A DNA stretch of 64,000 nt from CAZJVD01 sp964549505 (GCA_964549505.1 CAZJVD010000010.1:1-64000); one strand, 5' to 3'. Positions 17,046-26,116 are shown, counted from the stretch's first letter. Numbers and translations: made by a program. Notes: generated by a model from the letters alone, not told the origin.

Positions 17046-17234
17046 ATGTATCGCGCATTGATCAGATTGATGTGTGCCGCAGTGCTTCTGCATTTCGGAA
17101 AGACGGTTTGGGATTACCAAAACTGCCGTTCGCGGCAGTGTGGTCAACAGATCCAGAGCTGGTCTCGAGACATTTTAAAGACTGATTGGAAACCGGTTTC
17201 GATCTGGCCGGAGGAGGCTAAGCGGTTTCGGTGA
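17046..17234 (+). CDS. Small protein with hydrophobic N-terminus
   Basis: This 62-residue frame is preceded by a near-ideal Shine-Dalgarno (AAGGAG, about 7 bases before the ATG), which is why I believe it is translated. The first 20 residues (MYRALIRLMCAAVLLHFGKT) form a hydrophobic segment that could be a signal or anchor; the rest is polar with two cysteines. No family recognised. It lies between tRNA-fMet and the convergent YbdK-like gene. Without homologues the case rests on the ribosome binding site alone. Confidence 0.5.
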   Translation: MYRALIRLMCAAVLLHFGKTVWDYQNCRSRQCGQQIQSWSRDILKTDWKPVSIWPEEAKRFR

Positions 17235-17243
17235 ACTGCTGCC

Positions 17244-17390
17244 ATGATACGATTTTTGAAACAAGAGGTGCGTGCGCAAAATGGTTCCCCTGTGTCCACA
17301 ACCCGTCTGAAGAATCTACAAGAGGCTGCCCGTAAGCGCGAAGGGCGATGTCTTTCTAAGGCATATGAGGAGTCAGAAAGGAGTCGCTAA
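17244..17390 (+). CDS. Possible 48-residue basic protein
   Basis: An ATG 9 bases after the stop of the 62-residue gene opens a 48-residue frame (starting MIRFLKQEVRAQ) rich in Arg, Lys and Glu. It has no Shine-Dalgarno of its own and could only be made by coupling. Its last 35 bases overlap the 3' end of the convergent YbdK-like gene. Weakly supported. Confidence 0.2.
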   Translation: MIRFLKQEVRAQNGSPVSTTRLKNLQEAARKREGRCLSKAYEESERSR

Positions 17391-18501
17391 AGTCGTCGGC
17401 AAGACTCTCCGTAACCGCGGCGAGAGTGCCATGCTTTGAAAATATTTCGCGCTGTTTCTGGTAACTCGGAACAGAGCGACAGTAATTCTGAAGCCATGCT
17501 TGCTGCTCAACGCTACCAAGCTTCTGAAAATATGGAGCGAGATCCTCCAGTAGTTTGAGGATTTCAACACGTATGGGTGAGTTATCGCCGTTCGCACTCG
17601 TGATGATCTTCGCCTCCAGCCCATGGCGGGAAGCCCGCCATTTATTTTCTCTCATGATCCATTCTTCGGGGGGTGCTACGGTTGCCGCACCTTCGTAAGT
17701 TTCGATAATTCTCGCGCAGAGGGCCTGAATTAAAGCAGTGATGCTCAGTACGTGATCAAGCGACGGAGGCCCGTCGCAACATCTTATTTCGAGTGTTCCG
17801 AAAGCCGGACTGGGGCGTACATCCCACCATATATCTTTCATGCTTGCGATCGCTCCAGATCGAACCATGCGTTCGTAGACCTTTGTGAACTCTTCCCAGC
17901 TCTGAAACCGACAAGGATGTCCGCCAGTCGGGATGGCTTCGAACACGGTAGTCCGTGATGAAGCAAGCCCGGTGTCGTCACCTTGCCAGAAAGGGGAACT
18001 TGCGGAGAGTGCAAGTAGATGGGGAAGATAAAATAAAATCGCGTTGTTCACTTTCATGGCCAGATCAGCACTTGTCATCCCCACATGCACATGAATACCA
18101 AAGATCATCAATCGGCGTGCAATATGCTGATTGCGATCGATCAGCATCTTGTACCGCGAGGAGGGATATAGGATGCGTTCACTGTATCTTGCAAAAGGAT
18201 GTGATCCAGCCGAAATCAATCGAACACCAAGATCATCTACAATTTGTGACAGGACTTCAGATGTTTTGCGAAGATCTGCTCTGACCTCACTGACGGTTCG
18301 GCAAATGTCGGTATTGAGCTCGATCATTGATTCGAAGATTTCCGGTTTAATGAAAGGGTGGTCGTTGCCTACGCGCTTAATGATCTGAGAAGCGACAGGT
18401 GAAAGGTCGTAAGTGTCGCGAGAAACGAGTTGAAGCTCGAGCTCTACGCCAAGTGTGAGATTTTCTGACTGCGCAAATTCTATTCCTGTTTTGTCGCTCA
18501 T
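17356..18501 (-). CDS. YbdK-type carboxylate-amine ligase (GCS2 family)
   Basis: The 381-residue protein matches the glutamate-cysteine-ligase type 2 family in length and motifs: LGVELELQLV (residues 17-26), the EIFESMIELNTDI strand with metal-binding acids, HVHVGM, and WWDVRPSPAFGTLEIRCCD. Members ligate an amino acid to glutamate using ATP; E. coli YbdK has weak glutamate-cysteine ligase activity, but the physiological product is often unknown. It is the last gene of the five-gene minus-strand stress operon, 13 bases after the antiporter. That context fits a redox or compatible-solute role. Confidence 0.88.
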   Translation of the reverse strand: MSDKTGIEFAQSENLTLGVELELQLVSRDTYDLSPVASQIIKRVGNDHPFIKPEIFESMIELNTDICRTVSEVRADLRKTSEVLSQIVDDLGVRLISAGSHPFARYSERILYPSSRYKMLIDRNQHIARRLMIFGIHVHVGMTSADLAMKVNNAILFYLPHLLALSASSPFWQGDDTGLASSRTTVFEAIPTGGHPCRFQSWEEFTKVYERMVRSGAIASMKDIWWDVRPSPAFGTLEIRCCDGPPSLDHVLSITALIQALCARIIETYEGAATVAPPEEWIMRENKWRASRHGLEAKIITSANGDNSPIRVEILKLLEDLAPYFQKLGSVEQQAWLQNYCRSVPSYQKQREIFSKHGTLAAVTESLADDFSDSFLTPHMP

Positions 18502-18514
18502 ATTGCCCGCCCTT

Positions 18515-19798
18515 TCAGAAACTTAGGAACCAAAATAGTGCTGCCGCAATTGACGTCGGAACAATCGCACTTATAAAAAGCGAACCGGCACTGATTCCGT
18601 CTTCACCAAAGCTCGAGTTAAGAATCCCGTAGCCTGCTGGGTTTGGAGCATTTGCGATCACAGTTAGTCCACCACCCACAACGCTGCCGGCAACCAGAAA
18701 AAACTTTGAAGCCTCCGATAGTGTGGGAACCTGTGCGCCGAGGTAGGTGAGAGCAGCATTGTCTACAAGTGCAGTCAATCCAATTGCACTCAGATAAAGG
18801 GACAGTGTAGGCAGTTTCTGTATAATCGGCTCGAGCCACCATCGCTGTGGACCGCCTAAAACGACAAGTCCTCCTAGAAAAAAAGCAACGAGCAAGCCCT
18901 CTTTAAGTTTTAGTTCAGTCTGATACTCTTTTGTTACATTTACTAAGCCTAGGAAAAACAGGAAAAGACCCATAAAAATAACAGTGCTATGAGCATTGAG
19001 TACAATCATAGATAAGAAAATCAGATGAACCGCGGAAATCCAAAACGGAGCTGGATTCTGATCGCCTCTTTTTTTGAGACCCGTAGAAGAGAGTTCACGT
19101 CTGTGGCGATAGGCGGTAAAAAGAGTCGAAATCAAGATGACTAGAATAGCTTTCCAGCCGAAATGAGAAAACATGAATTGCAGATCCCAGCCCCACCGGC
19201 CTGCAACCATGAGAACGGGCGGAGCCGCGTACGGAGTTAGCGTGCCTCCTAGCGAGATGTTTACAAACAACAGTCCTAGTGTCGCGTATTTCAGTTTCTC
19301 TGAAATTCCTCGTTCATAAAAGTGTTTACGCAAAATCAGCGCTGTAACGGTCATGGCTGCTGGTTCCGTTATGAAACTTCCGAGAAGTGGACCGATCGTC
19401 AGAGTCGCAAGGTAGAAGGCAATCGCCCTGTTACATGGAATAATGAGCGAAAAACGCCTGATCAGACCAGAGGCAACCTCGAGGATTGGTCTCGATGAGC
19501 AAACCGTGAGTACGACGAATACGAACACAGGTTCCGTAAAGTCTCGAGTTTGTAGGTATGTATTGGCCTCGCTTCCACCGCGGAGTAGTAAAATGCCAAG
19601 AATATACAGTCCCGCCCAAAGACCAAAAACGACTTCTATTTCTCCGATAAGATGAAAGAAGTTTTCAGCAACCGATCCGGCGCGAAAGCGCGAAGCAAGC
19701 TGACGAAACCACTTTGCCAAAAAGGTGTGCCAAATGGCAGCTCCAAAGCACACACTCGCAAAAATGTTCGTAGAAAAAGTCTCCGGTATCGCGTTCAT
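18515..19798 (-). CDS. Putative Na+/H+ antiporter-type membrane protein
   Basis: The 427-residue product has around ten to twelve hydrophobic segments and resembles the family annotated as putative Na+/H+ antiporter within the ion-transporter superfamily (TEPAAMT in one half and the matching VDNAALTY and NAPNPAGYG in the other, an inverted-repeat arrangement). It should be in the inner membrane and may exchange Na+ or another ion. Its ATG overlaps the MarR stop by 4 bases and the YbdK-like gene follows after 13 bases, placing it firmly in the trehalose operon. Confidence 0.8.
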   Translation of the reverse strand: MNAIPETFSTNIFASVCFGAAIWHTFLAKWFRQLASRFRAGSVAENFFHLIGEIEVVFGLWAGLYILGILLLRGGSEANTYLQTRDFTEPVFVFVVLTVCSSRPILEVASGLIRRFSLIIPCNRAIAFYLATLTIGPLLGSFITEPAAMTVTALILRKHFYERGISEKLKYATLGLLFVNISLGGTLTPYAAPPVLMVAGRWGWDLQFMFSHFGWKAILVILISTLFTAYRHRRELSSTGLKKRGDQNPAPFWISAVHLIFLSMIVLNAHSTVIFMGLFLFFLGLVNVTKEYQTELKLKEGLLVAFFLGGLVVLGGPQRWWLEPIIQKLPTLSLYLSAIGLTALVDNAALTYLGAQVPTLSEASKFFLVAGSVVGGGLTVIANAPNPAGYGILNSSFGEDGISAGSLFISAIVPTSIAAALFWFLSF

Positions 19799-20208
19799 AC
19801 TTGCTTCGATACGGAGTTATTTAGACTTACGCTGATGCGATCGAGATCTCTCTCGAGCGCAGCCAATCCACTAAGCCAACTAGTCATCTGAGTGGCTGTA
19901 CTTTCCATCATGTCTTTACCCAAGCGAGTAATCGAGATGAGTTTTCTCCGGGAATCCTTCGGGTCTTCCAAGATGAAAATAAGCTTTTTACGGGCTAGGC
20001 GCTTAATAGTTTGAGTCAATGTACTCGGGTGTACGCCGGCTTCTTTGGCCAACGATCGAGCCGAGGCACTCGGCATATCGATCAAGTGCTTCAATAGGCA
20101 CCACTGAACTAGACTCAGTCCGAAGCGTCTTTCTGATTCCTTGTTGGCATGATGTATGGAGCTCCCAAGATTTAGCAACGAGACGACTGAGTGCTCTAAA
20201 GTACTCAT
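19795..20208 (-). CDS. MarR-family transcriptional regulator
   Basis: The 137-residue product has the MarR winged-helix layout: a dimerisation helix, then the recognition region ASARSLAKEAGVHPSTLTQTIKRLARKKLI. The wing has the typical DPKDSRRKLISITRLGK, including the conserved Asp-x-Arg. It has a good ribosome binding site (GGAG, 5 bases from ATG) and overlaps both neighbours by 4 bases. MarR proteins usually respond to a small ligand or oxidant and repress their own operon. Here the likely targets are the trehalose/antiporter/ligase operon and perhaps the divergent GH15 operon. Confidence 0.92.
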   Translation of the reverse strand: MSTLEHSVVSLLNLGSSIHHANKESERRFGLSLVQWCLLKHLIDMPSASARSLAKEAGVHPSTLTQTIKRLARKKLIFILEDPKDSRRKLISITRLGKDMMESTATQMTSWLSGLAALERDLDRISVSLNNSVSKQV

Positions 20209-20990
20209 ACAAGCTCCAGGGCAGATCTCTCGGCGTTACGAAAGGGCTGGTGGTATCGAACAAGAAGTTTTAAAACCTGATTTATCTCCGACTGTCTGTT
20301 GATGTAATATCGCGCTTGTGACGTGACTTTCTTTCCTACTCGAACCGTCATGATTCTTGGGTCCAGTAGGCCAAAAACATCTTCGTCCGTATCATCATCC
20401 CCAATATAAAAGACGTTTTTTGTTCCAAGCTGTCGGGCCAACTCCATAACTGCCGCACCTTTGTGTGGGGCTCCTGTTGGGAGGAGATTGATCACGGACT
20501 TTCCCGCAATGACTCGCGGTTGTGGATCAAGCGTTTCCAAGACTCTTTTGATCTGTAGCCGGACATCGCGCTTATTGCGGGAACGTCTATAGTGTACGGC
20601 AAGCGAATATGTTTTGTTTTCGATCTCTACTCCGGGACCGAAATCTATTTTCGCCAGTTGTGTTCCCCATGCTTCTGCTACTCTGTTCGCATGGCTTAGG
20701 TCGTTGGACGAAAAGCCTAATCCTTCTAATCCATGGTTTCCGATCATATATCTTGGTTGATAGAGTAGCCGTGCTCGCAGGTCTGATAGACTGCGTCCCG
20801 AAACGACGGCGACTGGAGCGAGAGCCGCGAGATCTTTAAGTAGCTTATTGGTCATTGATCCAATGGTCGCCGCCGAGGGAACTTTAACGATCTTTGAAAG
20901 GGTTCCATCGAAATCAAAAGCATAGAGCGTTTTCGTGAAGGAAAGCGACTCGACAATCATAAGACTGCTTTTCGCGAATAGAAAATTCAC
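20205..20990 (-). CDS. otsB: Trehalose-6-phosphate phosphatase OtsB
   Basis: OtsB dephosphorylates trehalose-6-phosphate to trehalose. The 261-residue HAD protein has motif I YAFDFDGTLS (Asp26, Asp28), motif II VVSGRS, the family GNHGLE strand, a lysine motif in GAPHKGAAV, and motif IV IGDDDTDEDVF. The start is a GTG sharing its last two bases with the TGA of the synthase gene, so translation is coupled to it; an ATG ten codons in lacks a ribosome binding site. Overlaps marR by 4 bases. Confidence 0.93.
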   Translation of the reverse strand: MNFLFAKSSLMIVESLSFTKTLYAFDFDGTLSKIVKVPSAATIGSMTNKLLKDLAALAPVAVVSGRSLSDLRARLLYQPRYMIGNHGLEGLGFSSNDLSHANRVAEAWGTQLAKIDFGPGVEIENKTYSLAVHYRRSRNKRDVRLQIKRVLETLDPQPRVIAGKSVINLLPTGAPHKGAAVMELARQLGTKNVFYIGDDDTDEDVFGLLDPRIMTVRVGKKVTSQARYYINRQSEINQVLKLLVRYHQPFRNAERSALELV

Positions 20991-23230
20991 GTGAACATCC
21001 CTGAAAGGCTACCGGTACCGTCGCGAATGTTTTCATAAAGGCGAGACTTTTGACGAAGTCTAGCAGCATCCAGTAACATTCTTCCGGCCCAGCGGTAGAC
21101 ATTAAACTCTCGAATCAGACCGCGCATGGTGCGAATTCGATCGCGCTGCTCTTCCGGTGGCATCTCGAGTGCTAAATGAAGAGCCGTAGCAAACTGATCA
21201 ATATCATATGGATTTATGATCAATGCTTCCGGCAACTCTTTAGCTGCCCCGGCAAATTGGCTTAGTACGAGGACGCCTCGTTCGTCATCGCGAGATGCAA
21301 TGAACTCCTTAGCTACGAGGTTCATTCCATCATGCAAGCTGCTCACGACACAGGCGTCTGAGCCACGGTAATATTCATACACCTGTTCAGGCTCATGGTG
21401 CTCAATCCGCAGGCAGATGGGGTCGTATCCCTGACTACCAAACCGACGATTGATTTTATCAGCAAGTAAACGCACATCGGAATCAAAGTGCTGATACTGG
21501 GCAATGATAGAACGTGAAGGAGCCGCAATCTGAATGAATGAAAAACGACCAATCCATTTTGGCTTAAGTTCAAACAGTCTTTCGACGGCGAGAAATCTTT
21601 CCAAGATGCCTTTTGTATAATCGAGACGGTCGACTCCGACCGCAATCAGACGATCCGCCGGCATGCCATTGAGTTGTCTGATGTGCTTCCGGCATTCGGC
21701 GATAGGCTTCAGAGTTTCTAACCACTTAATCGGATATTCGATTGAAATCGGATAATGGTTTACCGCGGTCAACCGACCACCATATGAAATGGTCGAAGTG
21801 TCGCGATCGATTCGACTCTCAAGAAATCGATCGACAGCATCAATAAAATTGTTGCAGTGAAATCGAGTATGAAAACCTAAAATGCTTCCTCCTAACAAGC
21901 CATCAAGAATTTCCTGGCGCCAGGGGCAAATTCCAAACACCTCGGGATTTGGGAATGGAATATGCCAAAACGTAATGACAGTGGCTTTCGGCAAGCGCTC
22001 CCGAATCATTTTGGGGACGAGGGCCAAGTGATAATCTTGCACGAGAACAACCGGATCATCGGTCCGCGCTTCCTCAACCACGGTATCAGCAAATTTCTTA
22101 TTGACGGCTACGTACTGAGCCCAATCCTGAGATCGGAAAGTCGGACGCACGTGCGCGATATGACAGAGGGCCCAAATTCCCTCGTTGGCAAATCCGTAAT
22201 AATAGCCCATCTCTTCTTCCTTGGTGAGCCACACCCGTCTGATTTGATACGAAGGGTTTTCGGGCGGTACACGAATACGATCGTGCTTATCGACGACCTC
22301 GCGATCGGCGTTTCCGCTTCCATGTGCAATCCAAGTTCCGGAACATGCTCTCATCACCGGTTCAAGAGCTGTCACGAGTCCACTAGCAGGAAACTGAATC
22401 TCGATTCGGTTATCCTTTTTAACATGTATGTAGGGCTCGCGATTCGAAACGATCAGAACCTCATCACCTGTGAGTTCCTTGTGCAGAATCTCTCTGAGCG
22501 TTCTGGGGCTCCAGCTAATCTGGTTTTCATCTCGGGCTCTTCGGTCCGACTCAAGATCCTGAATGAGCACACGAAGATCCTTAACGATGGGTCGAAGCTC
22601 TGGTGACGCAATCTGAGCGACAGGTCTCGTTAAGCCTTCACCCCTCAAAACGGACCGCAGTCCTCGAATCCATCCCGTCCAGCTTAGACGCGCAATGATC
22701 ACAGTCAGAATGGAGATGATCGCTCCCAAAGCCGCAAAAAAATAGACGATATATGCTTTCGTGTCGGAACTACGTCTTTGGACGAAGCTGAGATCGTGCA
22801 CGAGGACGAGCTGACCATAATTGTTTCCCGAATCGACGACGGGTTGAAAGGCGAGGTGCAAAGGTCCCTGGGGTAGTTGGAGAATTCTACTGTGCGATTC
22901 GCTATCGCTTCTAGGTACTTCACAGGGGATCTCGTTAGGGAATGTCTGAGTCTTATAAGCCAAATGGCCCTCCGGATCGCAAAATCCAAGTGCATAGAGC
23001 CGCTCGTCTTGAGTCACACGACTAAATAGACGAAGTATTTTTCCTTTCACAGGATCCGCTAGCATCGAAATCATCGAATCTTGCATTGAACTGGTAATCA
23101 GTTTCGCGCGAATATCGACATCACGGGTAAACCACTTCAGGGTCAGTGCGTCGACGAGTGGCACAACTCCATAGGCGATCAGTCCTAGCGTAACGGTAAG
23201 GGGAATCACAAACCTAAGAGAGAGCCGCAT
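20987..23230 (-). CDS. otsA: Membrane-sensor/trehalose-6-phosphate synthase fusion
   Basis: The C-terminal about 490 residues are a GT20 trehalose-6-phosphate synthase making the phosphate from UDP-glucose (or another NDP-glucose) and glucose-6-phosphate: SNREPY (262-267), VQDYH (397-401), FWHIPFPNPE, GVDRLDYTKG and SLHDGMNLVAKEF are all present. Unlike the usual OtsA of about 470 residues, this one has a 250-residue N-terminal module: membrane helix (8-28), a periplasmic region (about 30-160), a second helix (161-181) and a linker resembling a HAMP segment. It thus looks like a kinase-type sensor module driving an enzyme. First gene of a five-gene overlapping operon. Confidence 0.9.
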   Translation of the reverse strand: MRLSLRFVIPLTVTLGLIAYGVVPLVDALTLKWFTRDVDIRAKLITSSMQDSMISMLADPVKGKILRLFSRVTQDERLYALGFCDPEGHLAYKTQTFPNEIPCEVPRSDSESHSRILQLPQGPLHLAFQPVVDSGNNYGQLVLVHDLSFVQRRSSDTKAYIVYFFAALGAIISILTVIIARLSWTGWIRGLRSVLRGEGLTRPVAQIASPELRPIVKDLRVLIQDLESDRRARDENQISWSPRTLREILHKELTGDEVLIVSNREPYIHVKKDNRIEIQFPASGLVTALEPVMRACSGTWIAHGSGNADREVVDKHDRIRVPPENPSYQIRRVWLTKEEEMGYYYGFANEGIWALCHIAHVRPTFRSQDWAQYVAVNKKFADTVVEEARTDDPVVLVQDYHLALVPKMIRERLPKATVITFWHIPFPNPEVFGICPWRQEILDGLLGGSILGFHTRFHCNNFIDAVDRFLESRIDRDTSTISYGGRLTAVNHYPISIEYPIKWLETLKPIAECRKHIRQLNGMPADRLIAVGVDRLDYTKGILERFLAVERLFELKPKWIGRFSFIQIAAPSRSIIAQYQHFDSDVRLLADKINRRFGSQGYDPICLRIEHHEPEQVYEYYRGSDACVVSSLHDGMNLVAKEFIASRDDERGVLVLSQFAGAAKELPEALIINPYDIDQFATALHLALEMPPEEQRDRIRTMRGLIREFNVYRWAGRMLLDAARLRQKSRLYENIRDGTGSLSGMFT

Positions 23231-23244
23231 ACCGATATGTTTAC

Positions 23245-23273
23245 TTTAATTTGATATAAAACTAAAATATAAT
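23245..23273 (+). promoter_or_regulatory. Probable promoter of the GH15 operon
   Basis: A perfect -10 TATAAT (23268-23273) follows a poor -35 (TTTAAT, 23245-23250) with a 17-base spacer, about 40 bases before the GH15 ATG. The 83-base gap to the divergent synthase gene is very AT-rich and must hold both promoters, so a shared operator for the MarR protein is plausible. Confidence 0.55.
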
Positions 23274-23313
23274 CTCTTGTGCCTGTTTTAAAGGATCGAT
23301 AGAGTCAGCAATA

Positions 23314-25140
23314 ATGTACTCCTATGGTCTCATCGGAAACTGTCAGATTGCGGCGCTCGTTAGTCTCAACGGATCGCTCGACTGGCTCTGTTTACCAAGA
23401 CCAGATAGTGCGCCTGTATTTGGCCGTTTACTTGATCCGGAAGGTGGTTCGTTTTCTGTTTCGGCGGCGGGCGTGGCAAACAGTCGCCAGGTTTATATTC
23501 CGAACACAGCCGTTCTTACGACGTTAGTGAGTTGTGAAGACGGGAGTGAATTTAAGATCACTGATTTTTGTCCCCGATTTTTTGAGGGCGGAAAGATCTT
23601 TCGTCCCATCTCGCTCTTTAGAGTCGTCGAACCTGTAAAAGGTAGCCCGCAGATAACCGTGAAGTGTCAGCCTGTGAAAGGTTGGGATAAAAACCCGATT
23701 CACCCGATCGAAGAAAATGGTTGCATGAGATTTGATGTGAACGGCGACGTCCTGCGTCTCACGACGAACATGCCGGTGGCTTATATTGGTGCAGGTAGTT
23801 CCTTTTTATTGAAGGAAACGCTTTATTTTGGGCTCACGTGGGGCTCTGGAATAGAGGGGGAGATCAGTTCGCTTACCCATCGCCTCTTGCTGCAAACGCT
23901 CGATTACTGGACATTATGGGTTAAGCACTGTTCGATTCCGCGACTTTATCAGAAGGAAACCATCCGGTCTGCCATCACGCTCAAGCTTCATTGCTATGAG
24001 GACACGGGGGCCATTCTTGCTGCGCTGACAACAAGTTTGCCCGAAGAGAATGGCACCGGTCGAAACTGGGACTACAGATTTTGCTGGCTAAGAGATGCGT
24101 ACTTTATTTTGTCTGCCTTTCACAATCTCGGGCATTTCGAGGAGATGGAAGGGTTTTTGAAGTTTCTTCTTAACATCGCAGAGAAGCATGATCATTCGCG
24201 AGAGCGCCTTCGTCCTGTGTATCGATTGGATCATTCACTTCCCTTACCGGAAGTCGAGCATGCCAACTGGTCTGGATTCGACGGCAACAAGCCCGTTCGC
24301 AGCGGTAATCAGGCAGCTGAACACACTCAAAATGATGTCTATGGCGAAATGGTTCTCACGCTAGCTCCAATATTTATGGATGAGCGGTTTCAGCATCTGC
24401 GTACCGCGGATCACGAGCGTCTTATTGAGCACCTCGTTAAGCTCTGTGCGAAGAATATCTCCATGCCGGATGCTGGTCTGTGGGAGTTTAGAAACGGCTG
24501 GCAGGAGCACTCGTTCTCGAATCTCATGTCATGGGCTGCAATCGATCGGATTCAACAGATTCAGGAGTTGGGCTTTCTTGGTCACTTGAATCTAGATCTA
24601 GCGAAGGAAAAGCGCCGTGCGGAAGTAGCCTTATGTGCCGCTGTGAAAGATGGTTCGTTGCGAAACGGTCCAAAGGACGAGAGTTTAGATGCCGCTCTTC
24701 TTCAACTTGCGACGCTTGGGTTTCCAGATCAGGAGTTATGCCACCAGACTGTCGAGAAAATATGGTCACAACTTCGGATGGGCGAGGCCCAGTTTCCTTC
24801 GAATTTTCTGTTTAGATATTTACGAAAGGATGATTTTGGTCATCCAAAGTCCGCATTTTTGATCTGTTCATTTTGGCTTATTCAAGCACTCGTGAGAGTG
24901 GGGCGCCACGCGGACGCTCGGACAGTGATGGCTGATACGGTAACCGCCGCAAATCCATTAGGGCTTTTCTCCGAGCATTTCTTTCCAGCTCAAAAGCGTC
25001 ACGCTGGCAATTTTCCACAGGCTTATTCACATGTGGGACAGATAAACGCGGCCTTTGCGATTAGCCCGCCTTGGTCCGAAGTGTTTTTGGGACGAGGGCC
25101 GGAAATAGGACTGCAAAAGGAAGCTGATGAGCGCCTTTGA
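23314..25140 (+). CDS. GH15 glucoamylase/trehalase-like enzyme
   Basis: The 608-residue protein has the bacterial GH15 plan: an N-terminal beta-sandwich opening MYSYGLIGNCQIAALV and a catalytic alpha/alpha barrel with RNWDYRFCWLRDA (from residue 250). The presumed general acid is in GLWEFR (Glu391) and the base in SEHF (Glu554). GH15 enzymes of this type hydrolyse alpha-glucosides such as maltodextrins or trehalose. Next to otsA and otsB, trehalose turnover is the natural guess. No signal peptide, so cytoplasmic. First gene of a plus-strand operon. Confidence 0.88.
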   Translation: MYSYGLIGNCQIAALVSLNGSLDWLCLPRPDSAPVFGRLLDPEGGSFSVSAAGVANSRQVYIPNTAVLTTLVSCEDGSEFKITDFCPRFFEGGKIFRPISLFRVVEPVKGSPQITVKCQPVKGWDKNPIHPIEENGCMRFDVNGDVLRLTTNMPVAYIGAGSSFLLKETLYFGLTWGSGIEGEISSLTHRLLLQTLDYWTLWVKHCSIPRLYQKETIRSAITLKLHCYEDTGAILAALTTSLPEENGTGRNWDYRFCWLRDAYFILSAFHNLGHFEEMEGFLKFLLNIAEKHDHSRERLRPVYRLDHSLPLPEVEHANWSGFDGNKPVRSGNQAAEHTQNDVYGEMVLTLAPIFMDERFQHLRTADHERLIEHLVKLCAKNISMPDAGLWEFRNGWQEHSFSNLMSWAAIDRIQQIQELGFLGHLNLDLAKEKRRAEVALCAAVKDGSLRNGPKDESLDAALLQLATLGFPDQELCHQTVEKIWSQLRMGEAQFPSNFLFRYLRKDDFGHPKSAFLICSFWLIQALVRVGRHADARTVMADTVTAANPLGLFSEHFFPAQKRHAGNFPQAYSHVGQINAAFAISPPWSEVFLGRGPEIGLQKEADERL

Positions 25141-25169
25141 CATGCAATACGCAGAATATGGTTATAAAA

Positions 25170-25565
25170 ATGCGGGCTAACGGTATCCCCGAGGATATCC
25201 GTGATTTTATTTTGAAATATATCGATTCAGTGGAGTTACTGAATGTGTTGATGCTTTTTCAGGCAAACCCAAACAAAGAGTGGTCCAGCCAAGACATTGA
25301 AACTACCATTCGCAGTAGCAATGCTTCGATCCAAAGAAGGTTGCAGGACTTATACGCTCGGGGGGTTCTTATCGAAAAAAGTCCCTTAAAAGATCGCCAT
25401 GCTTTCACCCCAAAGACTGAAGAAACCGCGGACCTGATAAATAAGGTAGCCGCATACAATAAGTTATTTCCTTATCGTGTGATTGATCTGATCTATTCGC
25501 GCCCAGCGGAGACACTTCGATCGTTTGCTGACGCCTTTCGAATCGGCAAGAAGGAGGAAAAGTAG
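25170..25565 (+). CDS. Winged-helix regulatory protein
   Basis: A protein of about 131 residues with a winged-helix pattern: a helix containing EWSSQDIETTIRSSNASIQRRLQDLYARGVLIE, then a wing with KDRHAFTP. It looks like a MarR- or DUF-type DNA-binding regulator rather than an enzyme. The start is uncertain: the frame opens at a TTG at 25137 that overlaps the GH15 stop, and ATGs lie at 25158 and 25170. A 17-codon frame with its own ribosome binding site (25127-25180) bridges the two genes and may couple translation. It probably regulates the local operon. Confidence 0.65.
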   Translation: MRANGIPEDIRDFILKYIDSVELLNVLMLFQANPNKEWSSQDIETTIRSSNASIQRRLQDLYARGVLIEKSPLKDRHAFTPKTEETADLINKVAAYNKLFPYRVIDLIYSRPAETLRSFADAFRIGKKEEK

Positions 25566-25826
25566 ATGGCGGGCGAAATCGTATACGCAATCTGTGGGTT
25601 AACGAGCGCGCTTTGCGCTTATTTTCTGTTCAGGCAATATAAGCGGACAGGGACTCGGTTGCTCTTGTGGAGTTGCCTGTGTTTTGTCGGTCTGGCTTTG
25701 AATAGCTGCATTCTTTTTGCCGATATGGTCGTTTTTTCCGATATCGACCTTTCATTGATTCGAATTCTGCCAGCTGTGGCTGGAGCTGGTCTCTTAATTT
25801 ACGGATTTATCTGGGATCTAGAATGA
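25566..25826 (+). CDS. Small membrane protein, DUF5985-like (first)
   Basis: An 86-residue protein with three hydrophobic segments and an Arg/Lys-rich loop (FRQYKRTGTRLLLW) after the first. The ATG has a strong ribosome binding site (AAGGAGG). The pattern fits the DUF5985 family of paired small membrane proteins. Its stop overlaps the next gene by 4 bases. Function unknown; it may form a heterodimer with its neighbour. Confidence 0.7.
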   Translation: MAGEIVYAICGLTSALCAYFLFRQYKRTGTRLLLWSCLCFVGLALNSCILFADMVVFSDIDLSLIRILPAVAGAGLLIYGFIWDLE

Positions 25827-26101
25827 ACTCTGTTTATCAGTTTTTTTCAGGCTTAGTGACGATGGAGTTCTTGGTGATCGGTCTCTTCTTTTTTAGGTTT
25901 TGGAAAAAGACGAGTGACCGGTTGTTCGGGATATTCGGAATAGCATTTTGGATCATGGCGCTGGAGCGCATTGTGATTTTGCTTTTAGGTTTCGGCAACG
26001 AGAACGAGAGCCATGCTCTCGTGTACGTTTTCCGTTTGCTCGCGTTTCTGATGATATTAACGGGCATTATAGACAAAAATAAGGCAAATGGAACTCGCTG
26101 A
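25823..26101 (+). CDS. Small membrane protein, DUF5985-like (second)
   Basis: A 92-residue protein with three hydrophobic segments, and the loop FFRFWKKTSDRLFGIFG matching that of the preceding protein, so the two are paralogues. The central WIMALERIVI and C-terminal VFRLLAFLMILTGIIDKN are typical of the family. Translationally coupled to the first copy. A terminator hairpin follows 16 bases later, closing the GH15 operon. Confidence 0.7.
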   Translation: MNSVYQFFSGLVTMEFLVIGLFFFRFWKKTSDRLFGIFGIAFWIMALERIVILLLGFGNENESHALVYVFRLLAFLMILTGIIDKNKANGTR

Positions 26102-26116
26102 TCAGTCTCATTTCTT

